DNA from: Methanocaldococcus bathoardescens
Lineage (GTDB): Archaea; AGJL01; Methanococci; Methanococcales; Methanocaldococcaceae
Length of the DNA stretch: 64,000 nt
Direction of reading: 5' to 3'
Assembly: GCF_000739065.1 (NCBI RefSeq)
Contig: NZ_CP009149.1
Location: 1,187,311 to 1,251,310 of the forward strand
Part shown: positions 1-8,689 of the stretch, in pieces
Layout: each line of letters starts with the position of its first letter
How positions within the stretch are numbered: position 1 is the stretch's first letter
Notes under the pieces: model-generated
Database searches by the model: none
Told to the model about the DNA's origin: nothing
The model's input: only the letters and a program-made list of their open reading frames with translations
Made by a program: the position numbers and the translations under genes

Positions 1-793
1 TTCCAACTCTCATTAATGGTTCATCACATAGGCTTTTTGATATTAAATATTTTCTCTTTGACCATCTTTCAGCCAATTTTTTCATTAAATCTCCAACAAC
101 TTCACTAACTGAAGAAAAAACAATCTCTTCAGCTTTCTTTATATTGCTATTATATGTAAAATGTATAACAATATAATCCCAAATATATGGTGTTCCTTTT
201 GTGAAATTGATTATAGATGTTGTGAATATATAGGAATTTGGTATAACTAAAACCCTTCCAGTAGAATCTAATGTGTCTAAGGTTAATTCACTTAAGTAGA
301 TGTGCTGAGTATCTATATCAAATACATCTCCAGCTCCAACATTTTTAATATAAATCCTATCCCCAATTTTTATTGTTCTTGTGTATAGGATGATAATCCA
401 CCCAGCAAAGTTTAAAATTGGTTTTTGTAAAGCGTAAGTTATAGCCGCCCCAATTAAACCAACTGAAACAACTAATGATGATACATTTTGATAGAGAACA
501 CCAAAAATCATCAAAGCAACACAAACATAGACAAGATATTTAAAAATATAGTTTAGAGTTAGATATTCTCCAGCCTTCTCTTCCCTTTCCCTTGCATATT
601 TTCTAAATATCTCGGATGCAATATCCACAATAATAAGCCCAGATAAAATAATAATAGCAATAATCATTATTTGATTTTGATATTTGGTAAATAGCCCTAT
701 ATATGTCTCTAAATTAAAAACTGATATAAGGCTGTGCAGTAAAAATATTAATAATACTACTTTTATTCCTAATTTTAACTTGCTGTTAATCAT
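1..793 (-). CDS. MscS-family mechanosensitive ion channel (3' end cut by window edge)
   Basis: Reading leftward from an ATG at 793 gives 264 codons with no stop before the window edge. The protein has three hydrophobic segments (about residues 9-27, 38-55 and 75-97), then a glycine/alanine-rich pore helix with the sequence [15 protein letters not shown], then a beta domain with GDRI and the VIPNS motif. This order is typical of MscS small-conductance mechanosensitive channels, which release solutes on osmotic downshock. A GAGGT Shine-Dalgarno (SD) sequence lies just upstream of the ATG. The gene is divergent from the amidohydrolase, with only about 15-24 bases between the start codons. The C-terminal domain lies outside the window. 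Confidence 0.88.
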   Translation of the reverse strand, partial: MINSKLKLGIKVVLLIFLLHSLISVFNLETYIGLFTKYQNQIMIIAIIILSGLIIVDIASEIFRKYAREREEKAGEYLTLNYIFKYLVYVCVALMIFGVLYQNVSSLVVSVGLIGAAITYALQKPILNFAGWIIILYTRTIKIGDRIYIKNVGAGDVFDIDTQHIYLSELTLDTLDSTGRVLVIPNSYIFTTSIINFTKGTPYIWDYIVIHFTYNSNIKKAEEIVFSSVSEVVGDLMKKLAERWSKRKYLISKSLCDEPLMRVG

Positions 794-817
794 AAATAAA
801 CCTCAACGGTGATTCTT

Positions 818-1945
818 TTGTTATTAAAAAGCCAATTTTTATATGGGGAAGATTTTGAGCTAAGAAAAGGGACTTTAGTTATTGAAGAAGGAATAATTAA
901 AGGTTTTACAAATGAATATAATGAGAGAGAAGTTTTTGAGTTTAAAGGGCTTGTTATTCCCCCACTTATAAATGCCCACACTCATATTGCTGATAATAGT
1001 ATAAAGGATATAGGGATTAATAAAACTTTGGATGAGTTAGTGAAACCACCAAATGGGCTAAAACATAGATATTTAGCTGAGTGTAGTGATGATATATTGG
1101 TTGAAGGAATGAAACTTGGTTTAGAAGATATGAGAGAACATGGAATAAAGTATTTTTGTGATTTTAGAGAAAATGGGGTTAGGGGGATTAATTTATTAAA
1201 AACTGCTTTAAAATGCTACGATTATCCAAAGGCAATAATCTTAGGAAGACCTACAAAAGTTGATAAAGATGAGATTGAAGAAGTTTTAAAAAACTCTAAT
1301 GGTTTGGGGTTAAGTGGGGCTAATGAGTTTGAGGATGATGAGCTAAAACTAATTTTTAGAATTTTTAAGAGATTTAAAGAAAAAGATGATAAGAAATTAT
1401 TTGCTATACATGCAGCTGAGCATAAAGGGGCTGTAGAATATAGTTTAAACAAATATGGTATGACAGAAGTTGAGAGATTGGTAGATTTAGGAATAAAACC
1501 AGATTTTATTGTTCATGGAACTCATCTCACAAATAATGATTTAGAGCTACTAAAAGAAAACAATATTCCAGTTGTTGCATGTGTTAGGGCTAATCTATCA
1601 TTTAATGTAGGTATGCCAAAATTAAATGAGCTCAATGATAATTTATTGGTTGGGATTGGGACAGATAACTTTATGGCAAACTCTCCATCAATATTTAAAG
1701 AAATGGACTTCATTTATAAGCTCTATCACATAGAGCCAAAGGATATTTTAAGAATGGCAACAATAAACAATGCAAAGATATTAAAGCTTGAGAATGTTGG
1801 TTTGATAGATGAGGGCTTTAAGGCTGTATTCACCTTCATAAAACCAACAAATGCTATATTATTTTCTAAGAATATTATTGCTTCAGTTGTTACAAGATGT
1901 GAGAAAGGGGATGTTGTAGATTTTAGTTTTTGTATAAATTTATAG
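818..1945 (+). CDS. amidohydrolase-superfamily deaminase/hydrolase
   Basis: About 375 aa. The metal-binding motif NAHTHIAD lies near residue 55, followed by [13 protein letters not shown] and GTDN. These are the four metal and catalytic blocks of the cytosine deaminase/chlorohydrolase branch of the amidohydrolase superfamily, so a metal-dependent cytoplasmic hydrolase or deaminase is expected; the substrate cannot be read. The frame is open from a GTG at 809, but the GTG overlaps the GGTGAT ribosome site and an in-frame TTG at 818 has better spacing, so I start there. It converges on hisB with a 6-base overlap of the gene ends. Confidence 0.8.
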   Translation: MLLKSQFLYGEDFELRKGTLVIEEGIIKGFTNEYNEREVFEFKGLVIPPLINAHTHIADNSIKDIGINKTLDELVKPPNGLKHRYLAECSDDILVEGMKLGLEDMREHGIKYFCDFRENGVRGINLLKTALKCYDYPKAIILGRPTKVDKDEIEEVLKNSNGLGLSGANEFEDDELKLIFRIFKRFKEKDDKKLFAIHAAEHKGAVEYSLNKYGMTEVERLVDLGIKPDFIVHGTHLTNNDLELLKENNIPVVACVRANLSFNVGMPKLNELNDNLLVGIGTDNFMANSPSIFKEMDFIYKLYHIEPKDILRMATINNAKILKLENVGLIDEGFKAVFTFIKPTNAILFSKNIIASVVTRCEKGDVVDFSFCINL

Positions 1946-2518
1946 CTTTACTTCTCCTTTAGTGCTTATAATTCCTTTTCTCTCATCAATTTTTGTAGCT
2001 AAATCTAAAGCAACGCCAAATGCCTTAAATAATGCCTCTGCCTTGTGATGTTCATTTTTTCCAATTACTTCATAGTGTATATTTAGCATTCCATAGCTTG
2101 CTACTGATTCAAAAAAGTGATTTATGTTTTCAGTTGCTAAATCTCCGATATATTCTCTCTCTGGTTTATAATTTCCTACACAATAACTTCTCCCACTTAA
2201 ATCAATAGCTACTGTAGCTCTTGCATCATCCATTGGAATTATTGCCCATCCAAACCTAAAAATATTCCTTTTTTCAATCTGGTTTAGAGCTAAACCTAAG
2301 CAAATTCCAACATCTTCAACAGTGTGGTGGTCATCAATCTCCAAATCTCCTCTTGCCTTAACAATCAAATCAAAACATCCATGTTTAGCAAAAGATGCCA
2401 ATAAATGGTCAAAAAATGGAATTCCAGTATCTATTTTATATTTTCCAGTACCATCGATGTTTATTTTTAAATAAACATTTGTTTCTTTTGTTTCTCTCAT
2501 TACTTCAAAAACTCTCAT
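1940..2518 (-). CDS. hisB: imidazoleglycerol-phosphate dehydratase
   Basis: 192 aa, full length for a monofunctional archaeal HisB. It dehydrates imidazoleglycerol phosphate to imidazoleacetol phosphate in histidine synthesis. The two manganese-binding repeats are both present: DHHTVEDVG at about residues 63-71 and [10 protein letters not shown] at about 156-165, together with FFDHLL near residue 35. The start ATG follows a GGTGGG ribosome site. No other his gene is adjacent, which is usual for the scattered his genes of methanococci. Confidence 0.96.
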   Translation of the reverse strand: MRVFEVMRETKETNVYLKINIDGTGKYKIDTGIPFFDHLLASFAKHGCFDLIVKARGDLEIDDHHTVEDVGICLGLALNQIEKRNIFRFGWAIIPMDDARATVAIDLSGRSYCVGNYKPEREYIGDLATENINHFFESVASYGMLNIHYEVIGKNEHHKAEALFKAFGVALDLATKIDERKGIISTKGEVKL

Positions 2519-2572
2519 ATTCCCACCAGACGTTTTTACTAAAAAATAATTTAAATTTATCTTAAAAAAGAT

Positions 2573-3262
2573 TTATCCTTCCCAAATACCAATGAACATA
2601 ATATGGTCTTTTTCAAATGGCTCAATATCTACTTCATCAACTATTTTAAATCCTCCTCTCTCTAAAATTTCTTTTTGTTCTTTAAATATTTCTTTTGGGT
2701 CTTTTGTAACATCTATACTCCTTGCCTTTATTGCTATCATTCCATATCCGCCTTTCTTTAAAAACCATTTAGCATTTTTAATTAATATCTCCGCCTGATT
2801 TGGCTGAGCAACATCCTCATAGATAACATCTACCTTCTCAACAATATTTGCATATTCTTGAGGTTTATTTGCATCTCCTAAAATTGGGATTATGTTTTCT
2901 CTCTCAGCACAGGCATCTAAAAGCTCCCTCATAATTCTTGGTGCATACTCTATGGCATATACAATGCCTTTATCAGCAATATCTGCAACGTGAGATGGTG
3001 TTGTTCCAGCTGAAGCTCCTAAGTATAAGATTTTTGAATCTCTCTTTATTGGCATAACCTTTAAACCTTTAATTATCGCAGCTGCCAACTTACTTTTATT
3101 TGGATTCCAAATTCTATACTCTTCATCTCCAATCTTTATTATTTTTTCGTCATAGACCTTTTTTCCTTTAACTATGGATTTTGTTGCTATTCTTTTTAAA
3201 CCATCTCCTAAATCAACTTCATAGATGTTTTCAAAAATCTCTTTGATTCTTATATCTTCCAT
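2573..3262 (-). CDS. flpA: fibrillarin-like rRNA/tRNA 2'-O-methyltransferase
   Basis: 229 aa. This is the catalytic subunit of the archaeal C/D-box sRNP; it transfers methyl from S-adenosylmethionine to the ribose 2'-OH at guide-selected rRNA and tRNA sites. The SAM-binding motif YLGASAGTTPSHVAD is near residue 75, with YEDVAQPNQ and the conserved MIAIKARS near residue 165. The frame is open 11 codons further upstream, but the ATG at 3262 has a GGTGA site right before it and matches the N-terminus of archaeal fibrillarin. Its partner Nop5 is nearby on the same strand, separated by a three-gene cluster on the other strand. Confidence 0.96.
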   Translation of the reverse strand: MEDIRIKEIFENIYEVDLGDGLKRIATKSIVKGKKVYDEKIIKIGDEEYRIWNPNKSKLAAAIIKGLKVMPIKRDSKILYLGASAGTTPSHVADIADKGIVYAIEYAPRIMRELLDACAERENIIPILGDANKPQEYANIVEKVDVIYEDVAQPNQAEILIKNAKWFLKKGGYGMIAIKARSIDVTKDPKEIFKEQKEILERGGFKIVDEVDIEPFEKDHIMFIGIWEG

Positions 3263-3444
3263 TTTTTCACCAAATATAATAAATCTATAATGCAATATAA
3301 ATAAAATTTGGATACATAGTCAATACAACATAATTAATGTTTTTAATGTTTTTATAACATTTAGAAACCTGGATTTTTTACTATAATACGTTAAGAAATG
3401 TAAGTTATTTGTTAATTGGTTATAAACTTATTTTGGTGAGTAGG

Positions 3445-3969
3445 ATGGATTTTTATTTATATATTGGAATTGTTTTATTAATACAGAGTATTATCATGTT
3501 AAATATTATGAAAAAAGATGCAAAACCAAAATCAAAAATCTTAAAATTAACAAAAATCCATTATATTAATTTGTTATATGGGAAGAAAGGAGAGTTTGAT
3601 AAGAAGGCAATGCCTATATTCCTTGGATTGATAGTTATTGGTTTAGTGGTATTTGACATTTTGTTGTATTGGATTTATGGCAGTTCAATTTCAATATCTT
3701 CAATAATTGCAGAGATTTTTATTGTTCTGTCGATGACTATTATGTGGAAAGCATACAATAAAGAGATTACTGTCTATTTATGTGAAGACGGAATCTATTA
3801 TCAAAATATATTTATAAGTTGGGATAAATTTAAAGAAACAAAAAATGAAAATGGATTTATTAAGCTTATTGGAAAAGGAAAAATCTTTTCACAAAGAATT
3901 TATTTAAAATATGAAAATGAGATTGAAAACATCATTAAATCTCAAATAGAAAAATTTAGAGAAGAGTAA
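3445..3969 (+). CDS. membrane protein with C-terminal DUF5673-like domain
   Basis: About 174 aa, of unknown function. There is an N-terminal hydrophobic stretch (residues 3-18) and two more near residues 65-110, then a soluble C-terminal domain with CEDGIYYQNIFISWDKF followed by a LKYENEIENII ending. The C-terminal block recurs in the next gene (YKWGEFKDYKIEDGYIRL ... LKYDKELENII), so the two are paralogues. The ATG at 3445 has GGTGAG upstream; an in-frame TTG at 3409 has no such site. The gene lies 6 bases from the next gene, so the two are probably co-transcribed. Confidence 0.7.
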   Translation: MDFYLYIGIVLLIQSIIMLNIMKKDAKPKSKILKLTKIHYINLLYGKKGEFDKKAMPIFLGLIVIGLVVFDILLYWIYGSSISISSIIAEIFIVLSMTIMWKAYNKEITVYLCEDGIYYQNIFISWDKFKETKNENGFIKLIGKGKIFSQRIYLKYENEIENIIKSQIEKFREE

Positions 3970-3975
3970 GATAAT

Positions 3976-4428
3976 ATGAGTTTTTTAGCATATATTTTAG
4001 CATTAACCTTAATCTATCTTATTGGATTGATTATCTTTGGATTTTGGGATTTTATAAAATTTTTATCCGATAATAAAGGGAAATTATTAAAAAGCTTAAA
4101 AATGAACTTATGGGAATTTAAATTTGGGAAAAGCTTTTTATTTATTCCAAATTTTATTATGGAAATTTTAGCATTTGAAGAGTTTGCACTTTTTAATATT
4201 TTTGACTCTTTAATTAATACTAAAATTAATATTTATGAGAAGGAGGTTGGATGCGGATTTTCATTTTATAAATGGGGAGAATTTAAAGACTATAAAATAG
4301 AAGATGGCTATATAAGATTAATTAGCAAATTTCCGCTAATAATTAGACTGATATTTGTGAGAGATGTTTATTTGAAGTATGACAAAGAACTTGAGAATAT
4401 AATAAAAAAGCATCTAAAACAAAAATAG
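3976..4428 (+). CDS. membrane protein, paralogue of the preceding gene
   Basis: 150 aa with a strong N-terminal membrane segment (about residues 5-27, rich in L, I and F) and a second hydrophobic stretch near residues 50-70. The C-terminal 50 residues resemble those of the upstream gene, including the shared pattern LKYxxELENIIKK at the end. It starts 6 bases after its neighbour and is followed 8 bases later by a 34-codon gene, so the three form one short operon. I do not recognise a function; the conserved tail is similar to DUF5673-type domains of methanococci. Confidence 0.68.
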   Translation: MSFLAYILALTLIYLIGLIIFGFWDFIKFLSDNKGKLLKSLKMNLWEFKFGKSFLFIPNFIMEILAFEEFALFNIFDSLINTKINIYEKEVGCGFSFYKWGEFKDYKIEDGYIRLISKFPLIIRLIFVRDVYLKYDKELENIIKKHLKQK

Positions 4429-4436
4429 GAGGAATT

Positions 4437-4541
4437 ATGGACAAAATCTGGATTATATCAACTACTATAGTGGTTGTAGATGCATTACTGTATTTTTTGT
4501 ATGTTCATTATCGTGAAAAAAATAAAAAGCGTAAAAAGTAA
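4437..4541 (+). CDS. 34-aa single-pass membrane peptide
   Basis: ATG at 4437 is preceded by a near-perfect AGGAGG ribosome site at 4427-4432, overlapping the end of the gene before it. The peptide begins MDKIWIISTTIVVVDALLYF, a single hydrophobic helix from about residue 4 to 24, then ends in a very basic tail (REKNKKRKK). That predicts a membrane peptide with the basic C-terminus in the cytoplasm. Its stop ends at 4541, directly next to the stop of Nop5 on the other strand. It is too short for most gene finders; the SD sequence and the operon position are the evidence. Function unknown. Confidence 0.6.
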   Translation: MDKIWIISTTIVVVDALLYFLYVHYREKNKKRKK

Positions 4542-5786
4542 TTATTTCCTACTCTTTGTTTTTCCTATAACTTTTCTTTCCATTTTGCCTTTTTTGTCTT
4601 TTTTCTTATCTTTCTTTTTCTTAGGTTTTTCTTTCTTACCTTTCTTTTCTTTTTTCTTTGCTTTAGGTTTTTCTTTCTTCTTTTTCTTTCTGGGTTTTGG
4701 ATACTTCCTTTTAATCTCTTCAACTCTCTTATTTAACTTTTCTAAGAGTTCATCTGCTATGTAATCTCCAGCATAATCAGCCCTTGCAGCTATAGCTAAT
4801 TTGCAAGCTAAAGCTCTTGCTATCTTCCCTCTTTGCCAATGTGGGGAACCTTGAATTAAAGGATGATTATAAATTATACCATGTTTTGGCGGTTCAGCTC
4901 CAGTCCTCAAGTGAGCGAATAAAGCTTTCTCAGCTCCTAAAACTTGTATTGTTGAAGCAGGCATCTTAGATAATTTTTCCAACCCTCCAGCTAAACCTAT
5001 TAATCTCGCTCCTAAGGAAACACCAGCGAGTTTTGTGATATTTGGGGCCTCTTCATTCATCAATTTCTCTAAATAGTTATATAGCTCTTTCCTCTTTTCA
5101 TATAGGTGACTTATTTCCTCAGCAAATTTAACAATAGCGTTCAAATCATAATCTTCCAACTCTCCTCCCATTGAATTTTTTGCCGCTTCAGCAATTTTTC
5201 CAGCTAATTTTGATGGTAGTATCTTTTTTAACTGACTCTTTGTAAAGTTTTCTCTCTTTTTTAAATTTGTTACTAAGTTGGCATAAACTTCATGTTTATT
5301 AACTAAGTGGTCTAACTCTGGGAAGTAGAGGGAATACCACTCTCTCAATCTCTCAGATAATAAGTTTAGAGTTTTATCCAAATCAGATATTGCTTCTGCA
5401 ACTTGGATAATGATTTTATCCTTTTGCTGAGCATAACTCTTTATAACTTTTTTTGTTAATTCAGTACTCCAAAAATGCATCTTCTTTCTAAATTCATCAT
5501 AGTTATTGAAGTATCCCAATTCTTTTCCAACTTCAAATAAGTTGTTTCTTAAAAACTCTCCTATATTAAATGGCTCAACACTAAGGGTTTCTAATTTAAC
5601 TTCATCTCCCCATTCTTCTTTCAACTCATCTGCTATTTTATTTGGCTGAGTTTTTAATTTAAACATTATATCTGGAATTTCTTCCTCATTAAACAATTTT
5701 TTATATTCTATGTCATCTAAGCTATTAACTATTCTATCATCTTTAACTCCAAAAGCTCCATAAGGTGTGAAAGCAACATAAATCAA
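4542..5786 (-). CDS. nop5: Nop5/Nop56-like C/D-box sRNP core protein
   Basis: 414 aa. Nop5 bridges L7Ae-bound guide RNA and fibrillarin in the C/D methylation RNP. A fibrillarin-binding N-domain is followed by a long coiled coil (about residues 120-240), then the Nop domain with GVSLGARLIGLAGGL, ASTIQVLGAEKALFAHL and HPLIQGSPHWQRGKIARALA, and a lysine-rich tail of about 50 residues. The reading frame continues upstream to 5825, but the homologous N-terminus (MIYVAFTPYGAFG) begins at a TTG codon at 5786, which sits just downstream of a strong GGAGGG site. I therefore choose the TTG start. Confidence 0.95.
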   Translation of the reverse strand: MIYVAFTPYGAFGVKDDRIVNSLDDIEYKKLFNEEEIPDIMFKLKTQPNKIADELKEEWGDEVKLETLSVEPFNIGEFLRNNLFEVGKELGYFNNYDEFRKKMHFWSTELTKKVIKSYAQQKDKIIIQVAEAISDLDKTLNLLSERLREWYSLYFPELDHLVNKHEVYANLVTNLKKRENFTKSQLKKILPSKLAGKIAEAAKNSMGGELEDYDLNAIVKFAEEISHLYEKRKELYNYLEKLMNEEAPNITKLAGVSLGARLIGLAGGLEKLSKMPASTIQVLGAEKALFAHLRTGAEPPKHGIIYNHPLIQGSPHWQRGKIARALACKLAIAARADYAGDYIADELLEKLNKRVEEIKRKYPKPRKKKKKEKPKAKKKEKKGKKEKPKKKKDKKKDKKGKMERKVIGKTKSRK

Positions 5787-5883
5787 AATAATCCCTCCAT
5801 AACTTTTTATATATAAGAACAACATTAAAATTTCATAAATAAATACTTTCCTTATAGAAAAGTTCTGTTTGGATGGGATATTT

Positions 5884-6501
5884 ATGAATGTTGAAGAGAT
5901 GGAAAGAAAATTAAAGCCAAAAGGGAAAGTTTCAATAATTGGATGTGGAAGATTGGGGATTAGAGTAGCTTTTAATTTGTTGGAAGTGCATAGAGGCGGG
6001 GTAGAGAAAGTTTATGTTTTTGATAATGCTAAAATAGAAGAAAATGATATTATCCATAGAAGATTAGGGGGAAAGGTTGGGGAATACAAAGTAGATTTTA
6101 TAAAGAGATTTTTTGGAAATAGGGTTGAAGCATTTAAAGAAAATATAACTAAAGACAATCTTCATTTAATTAAGGGGGATGTGGCAATTATATGTATAGC
6201 TGGCGGGGATACAATTCCAACAACAAAGGCAATCATAAACTACTGTAAAGAAAGGGGTATTAAAACAATAGGAACTAATGGGGTTTTTGGTATAGAAGAA
6301 AAAATAAAGGTTTGTGATGCCAAATATGCAAAAGGTCCAGCTAAATTTTTAAATTTGGACGAAGAGGGACATATAGTTGTAGGAACTGAGAAATTTATTA
6401 GAGATTTTGAGCCAATAACACCATATACATTAGATGAGATTGCTAAGAGGATAGTTATTGAATGTTTAAGAATATTGTGGAAGAAATACTATCGAAGTTA
6501 A
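5884..6501 (+). CDS. ThiF/HesA-type Rossmann-fold protein
   Basis: About 205 aa. The N-terminal half has a dinucleotide-binding loop (SIIGCGRLGIRVAFNLL) and the pattern VFDNAKIEENDIIHRRLGG, which resembles the VDxDxVexSNLnRQ segment of ThiF/MoeB/E1-like enzymes. A later GTNGVFG also fits the fold. The CxxC zinc pairs and the catalytic cysteine of full adenylyltransferases are not obvious, so it may be a degenerate or specialised member. The ATG at 5884 is preferred over an in-frame TTG at 5869. Its role is not clear from the neighbours; it precedes the tRNA-Cys gene. Confidence 0.65.
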   Translation: MNVEEMERKLKPKGKVSIIGCGRLGIRVAFNLLEVHRGGVEKVYVFDNAKIEENDIIHRRLGGKVGEYKVDFIKRFFGNRVEAFKENITKDNLHLIKGDVAIICIAGGDTIPTTKAIINYCKERGIKTIGTNGVFGIEEKIKVCDAKYAKGPAKFLNLDEEGHIVVGTEKFIRDFEPITPYTLDEIAKRIVIECLRILWKKYYRS

Positions 6502-6503
6502 AA

Positions 6504-6520
6504 CCATAAAATTTATATAC
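6504..6520 (+). promoter_or_regulatory. archaeal promoter (BRE/TATA) of tRNA-Cys
   Basis: The sequence CCATAAAATTTATATAC ends about 43 bases before the tRNA 5' end. A purine-rich BRE followed by TTTATATA is the strong promoter type of Methanocaldococcus stable RNAs. The same core occurs at 49164-49179 in front of the CRISPR-type repeats. Confidence 0.6.
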
Positions 6521-6562
6521 TACCTCTATATAGTTTATGTATGCAACTCATAGGTTTGGAGA

Positions 6563-6637
6563 GCCGGGGTAGTCTAGGGGCTAGGCAGCGGACTGCAGAT
6601 CCGCCTTACGTGGGTTCAAATCCCACCCCCGGCTCCA
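6563..6637 (+). tRNA. tRNA-Cys (GCA)
   Basis: 75 nt with encoded CCA. The acceptor stem GCCGGGG pairs with CCCCGGC, discriminator base U. The anticodon stem GCGGA/UCCGC encloses the loop CUGCAGA, giving anticodon GCA. The T arm GTGGG-TTCAAAT-CCCAC is perfect. No intron. The last 23 bases (6618-6640) recur in decayed form at 6771-6793 beyond a hairpin block. Confidence 0.97.
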
Positions 6638-6640
6638 TTT

Positions 6641-6793
6641 GAAACTTTAAGAAAGTTTCATCAAAGCTAACACCTCCTCGCTTACGCTCGGAGGTGTAAA
6701 TTAAGAGGCATTGCTTCCGTTAGGAAGCAATGCATCCGTTTTGATGAAACTTTTACTAAAAGTTTCGTTTAGATTTCACCTTCGGCTCCATTT
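6641..6793 (+). repeat. hairpin element with duplicated tRNA-Cys 3' end
   Basis: Directly after the tRNA come four hairpins. They are 6641-6659 (8-bp stem, loop AAG), 6671-6696 (CACCTCC/GGAGGTG around a CGAGC..GCGAG core, on the minus strand), 6705-6737 (GAGGCATTGCTTCC-GTTA-GGAAGCAATGCATCC) and 6746-6766 (GAAACTTTT-ACT-AAAAGTTTC). The outer segments are inverted copies of TTTTGATGAAAC..GTTTC, so the whole block is bounded by inverted repeats. The bases 6771-6793 match the tRNA 3' end 6618-6640 at 18 of 23 positions, including GGCTCCATTT. It looks like an element integrated at the tRNA 3' end; the distal tail has drifted mainly by C to T changes. Confidence 0.7.
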
Positions 6794-7040
6794 TTTTATA
6801 TATGGCTTAGGTTCTCTTTTTTATAGAGTTAAATTTTAAACCTAAAGGTGTATCTATCAATAATAATAAGATATAAATATAACCTAATCAAATTAATACT
6901 AAGCTTGTTTTATTGGTTTAAATTACTCTCTTTGATGTGGAGTTTTATGCTACAAAAATCTAAATCTTAAACACAAAATAAATAAATTGGAAAGAAAATC
7001 AAAATAAATTAATTAAAAAATAATTGAGAGAGGTGCAAAA
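6794..7040. other. AT-rich leader region of the S19e operon
   Basis: I see no convincing gene or RNA here. It is AT-rich and ends in GAGAGGTGCAAAA, the ribosome site of S19e, so it probably holds the operon promoter and 5' leader. Confidence 0.5.
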
Positions 7041-7487
7041 ATGGTAACTGTCTATGATGTTCCAGCTGATAAGTTAATTCAGAAGACAGCTGAAAAATTA
7101 AAAGAGATGAATATTGGAGTTCCAGAGTGGGTTCCTTTTGTTAAGACAGGAGTTAGCAGAGAGAGAAGACCTGAACAAGATGACTGGTGGTATATAAGGT
7201 GTGCATCAATCTTAAGAAAAATCTATATCTATGGACCTGTTGGTGTTTCAAGATTGAGAACTGCTTACGGAGGAAGAAAAAACAGAGGACACGCACCAGA
7301 ACACTTCTATAAAGGTAGTGGAAACATCATTAGAAAAGCTTTACAAGAATTAGAAAAATTAGGTTTAGTTGAAAAGACACCAGAAGGAAGAGTTATTACA
7401 CCAAAAGGAAGAAGCTTCTTAGACAACATTGCTAAAGAGGTTAGGGATGAAATAATTAATGAAATCCCTGCTCTTGCTAAGTACTAA
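7041..7487 (+). CDS. rps19e: 30S ribosomal protein S19e
   Basis: 148 aa, normal length for archaeal S19e, a small-subunit protein needed for late 40S/30S head maturation. Diagnostic segments are [29 protein letters not shown] near residue 52-80 and a winged-helix C-terminal half ending with [27 protein letters not shown] site precedes the ATG. It opens a compact operon with the PDCD5-like gene 11 bases later. Confidence 0.97.
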   Translation: MVTVYDVPADKLIQKTAEKLKEMNIGVPEWVPFVKTGVSRERRPEQDDWWYIRCASILRKIYIYGPVGVSRLRTAYGGRKNRGHAPEHFYKGSGNIIRKALQELEKLGLVEKTPEGRVITPKGRSFLDNIAKEVRDEIINEIPALAKY

Positions 7488-7498
7488 GGGGATGCTAA

Positions 7499-7828
7499 AT
7501 GGATGTTGAAGAAATTAAAAGAAGAAAGCTTCTTGAATTGCAAAAAAAGCTTGCTGAACAACAACAGCAAGAAGAGGAATTATTAGAGGCAGAGATGCAA
7601 AAAAGAGCATTATTAAGAAAGATATTAACACCCGAAGCAAGAGAGAGATTGGAGAGAATAAGATTAGCGAGACCTGAATTTGCTGAAGCTGTTGAAATGC
7701 AATTAATTCAGTTAGCTCAACTTGGTAGATTGCCTATTCCATTAAAAGATGAGGACTTTAAAGCTTTACTCGAGAGATTACATGCTATGACAAAGAGAAA
7801 GAGAGACATTAAAATTATTAGAAAGTGA
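7499..7828 (+). CDS. PDCD5-like DNA-binding protein
   Basis: 109 aa, the usual length of archaeal PDCD5 homologues. It has a basic, glutamine/glutamate-rich N-terminal helix (KKLAEQQQQEEELLEAEMQKR) followed by ILTPEARERLERIRLARPEFAEAVEMQL and the C-terminal KIIRK. The family forms a three-helix bundle with a flexible helix and is reported to bind DNA non-specifically; its role in archaea is unsettled. It is fixed between S19e and the PP-loop protein, and the conserved linkage to ribosomal genes hints at a translation or ribosome role. Confidence 0.92.
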   Translation: MDVEEIKRRKLLELQKKLAEQQQQEEELLEAEMQKRALLRKILTPEARERLERIRLARPEFAEAVEMQLIQLAQLGRLPIPLKDEDFKALLERLHAMTKRKRDIKIIRK

Positions 7829-8427
7829 AACTTATGGATGTTCATGTTCTCTTTAGTGGAGGGAAAGATAGTTCCCTCTCTGCAGTGATATTAAAAAAAC
7901 TTGGTTATGAACCTCATTTAATAACTATAAATTTTGGTGTTATTCCTTCTTATAAATTGGCTGAAGAAACAGCTAAAATTTTAGGATTTAAGCATAAAGT
8001 TATAACTCTTGATAGAAAAATTGTTGAAAAAGCTGCTGATATGATTATTGAACATAAATATCCTGGCCCTGCAATACAATATGTTCATAAAACTGTCTTA
8101 GAAATTTTGGCTGATGAATATAAAGTATTAGCGGATGGGACAAGAAGAGATGATAGAGTCCCAAAGCTTAGCTATTCAGAAATCCAAAGCTTAGAGATGA
8201 GGAAAAATATCCAATATATAACCCCGTTAATGGGCTTTGGTTATAAAACTTTAAGATATTTAGCAAGTGAATTTTTTATATTAGAAGAAATAAAAAGTGG
8301 AACTAAGTTGAGCTCTGACTATGAGGCAGAGATTAGGCATATATTGAAGGAGAGAGGAGAAAGCCCTGAAAAATATTTCCCTGAACATAAACAAACAAGG
8401 GTTGTTGCTCTTAAAAAGAAAATTTAG
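7825..8427 (+). CDS. PP-loop ATP pyrophosphatase superfamily protein
   Basis: 200 aa. The PP-loop SGGKDSS is at about residues 11-17, the signature of enzymes that adenylate a substrate with release of pyrophosphate (tRNA thiolation, asparagine synthetase and PAPS reductase relatives). A later [10 protein letters not shown] is consistent with the adenylation core. No zinc ribbon is seen. The GTG start at 7825 overlaps the PDCD5 stop as GTGA, suggesting translational coupling; an ATG at 7834 is the alternative. The position inside an S19e-L39e operon makes an RNA-modification role plausible, but that is inference. Confidence 0.8.
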   Translation: MKLMDVHVLFSGGKDSSLSAVILKKLGYEPHLITINFGVIPSYKLAEETAKILGFKHKVITLDRKIVEKAADMIIEHKYPGPAIQYVHKTVLEILADEYKVLADGTRRDDRVPKLSYSEIQSLEMRKNIQYITPLMGFGYKTLRYLASEFFILEEIKSGTKLSSDYEAEIRHILKERGESPEKYFPEHKQTRVVALKKKI

Positions 8428-8435
8428 GTGAGATG

Positions 8436-8591
8436 ATGGGAAGTAACAAGCCATTAGGAAAGAAGTTAAGATTGGCTAAAGCATTAAAGCAGAATAGAAG
8501 AGTTCCATTGTTTGTTATTGTTAAAACACGAGGGAGAGTTAGATTCCATCCAAAAATGAGATACTGGAGAAGAAAGAAATTGAAAGCTTAA
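8436..8591 (+). CDS. rpl39e: 50S ribosomal protein L39e
   Basis: 51 aa beginning [20 protein letters not shown] and ending [11 protein letters not shown], a full-length L39e, the small protein lining the lower exit tunnel of the large subunit. The second ATG (8436) is preferred over one a codon upstream, since the GGTGAG site is 5 bases ahead of the pair. It is 8 bases from the PP-loop gene. Its last seven codons plus stop recur at 8666-8689 downstream. Confidence 0.96.
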   Translation: MGSNKPLGKKLRLAKALKQNRRVPLFVIVKTRGRVRFHPKMRYWRRKKLKA

Positions 8592-8689
8592 GTGAATGGA
8601 CATTAATTAGGGCTGAAAGCCCTAACTTAATGGACGAGTTTTGATGAAACTTTTACTAAAAGTTTCGAAGGAAGAAATTGAAGGCTTAA
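8592..8689 (+). repeat. hairpin element with duplicated rpl39e tail
   Basis: Two hairpins follow the L39e stop: 8607-8625 (TTAGGGCT-GAA-AGCCCTAA) and 8646-8666 (GAAACTTTT-ACT-AAAAGTTTC), the second preceded by the TTTTGAT flank also seen at 6739. The bases 8666-8689 then repeat the end of rpl39e and still read R-R-K-K-L-K-A-stop in frame; the differences (AGA/AGG, AAA/AAG, and AGA/CGA at the junction) are silent. The copy's TTAA supplies the stop codon of the convergent UPF0146 gene. Confidence 0.75.

Noticed and set aside
4480-4764. 94-codon plus-strand reading frame rich in Phe and Ser
   Set aside because: It is the antisense of the lysine-rich Nop5 tail (AAA/AAG read backwards as TTT/CTT), not a gene.
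6771-6793. Second tRNA gene suggested by the GGCTCCA end
   Set aside because: Only the 3' end of tRNA-Cys is present; no acceptor 5' strand, D arm or anticodon arm precedes it.
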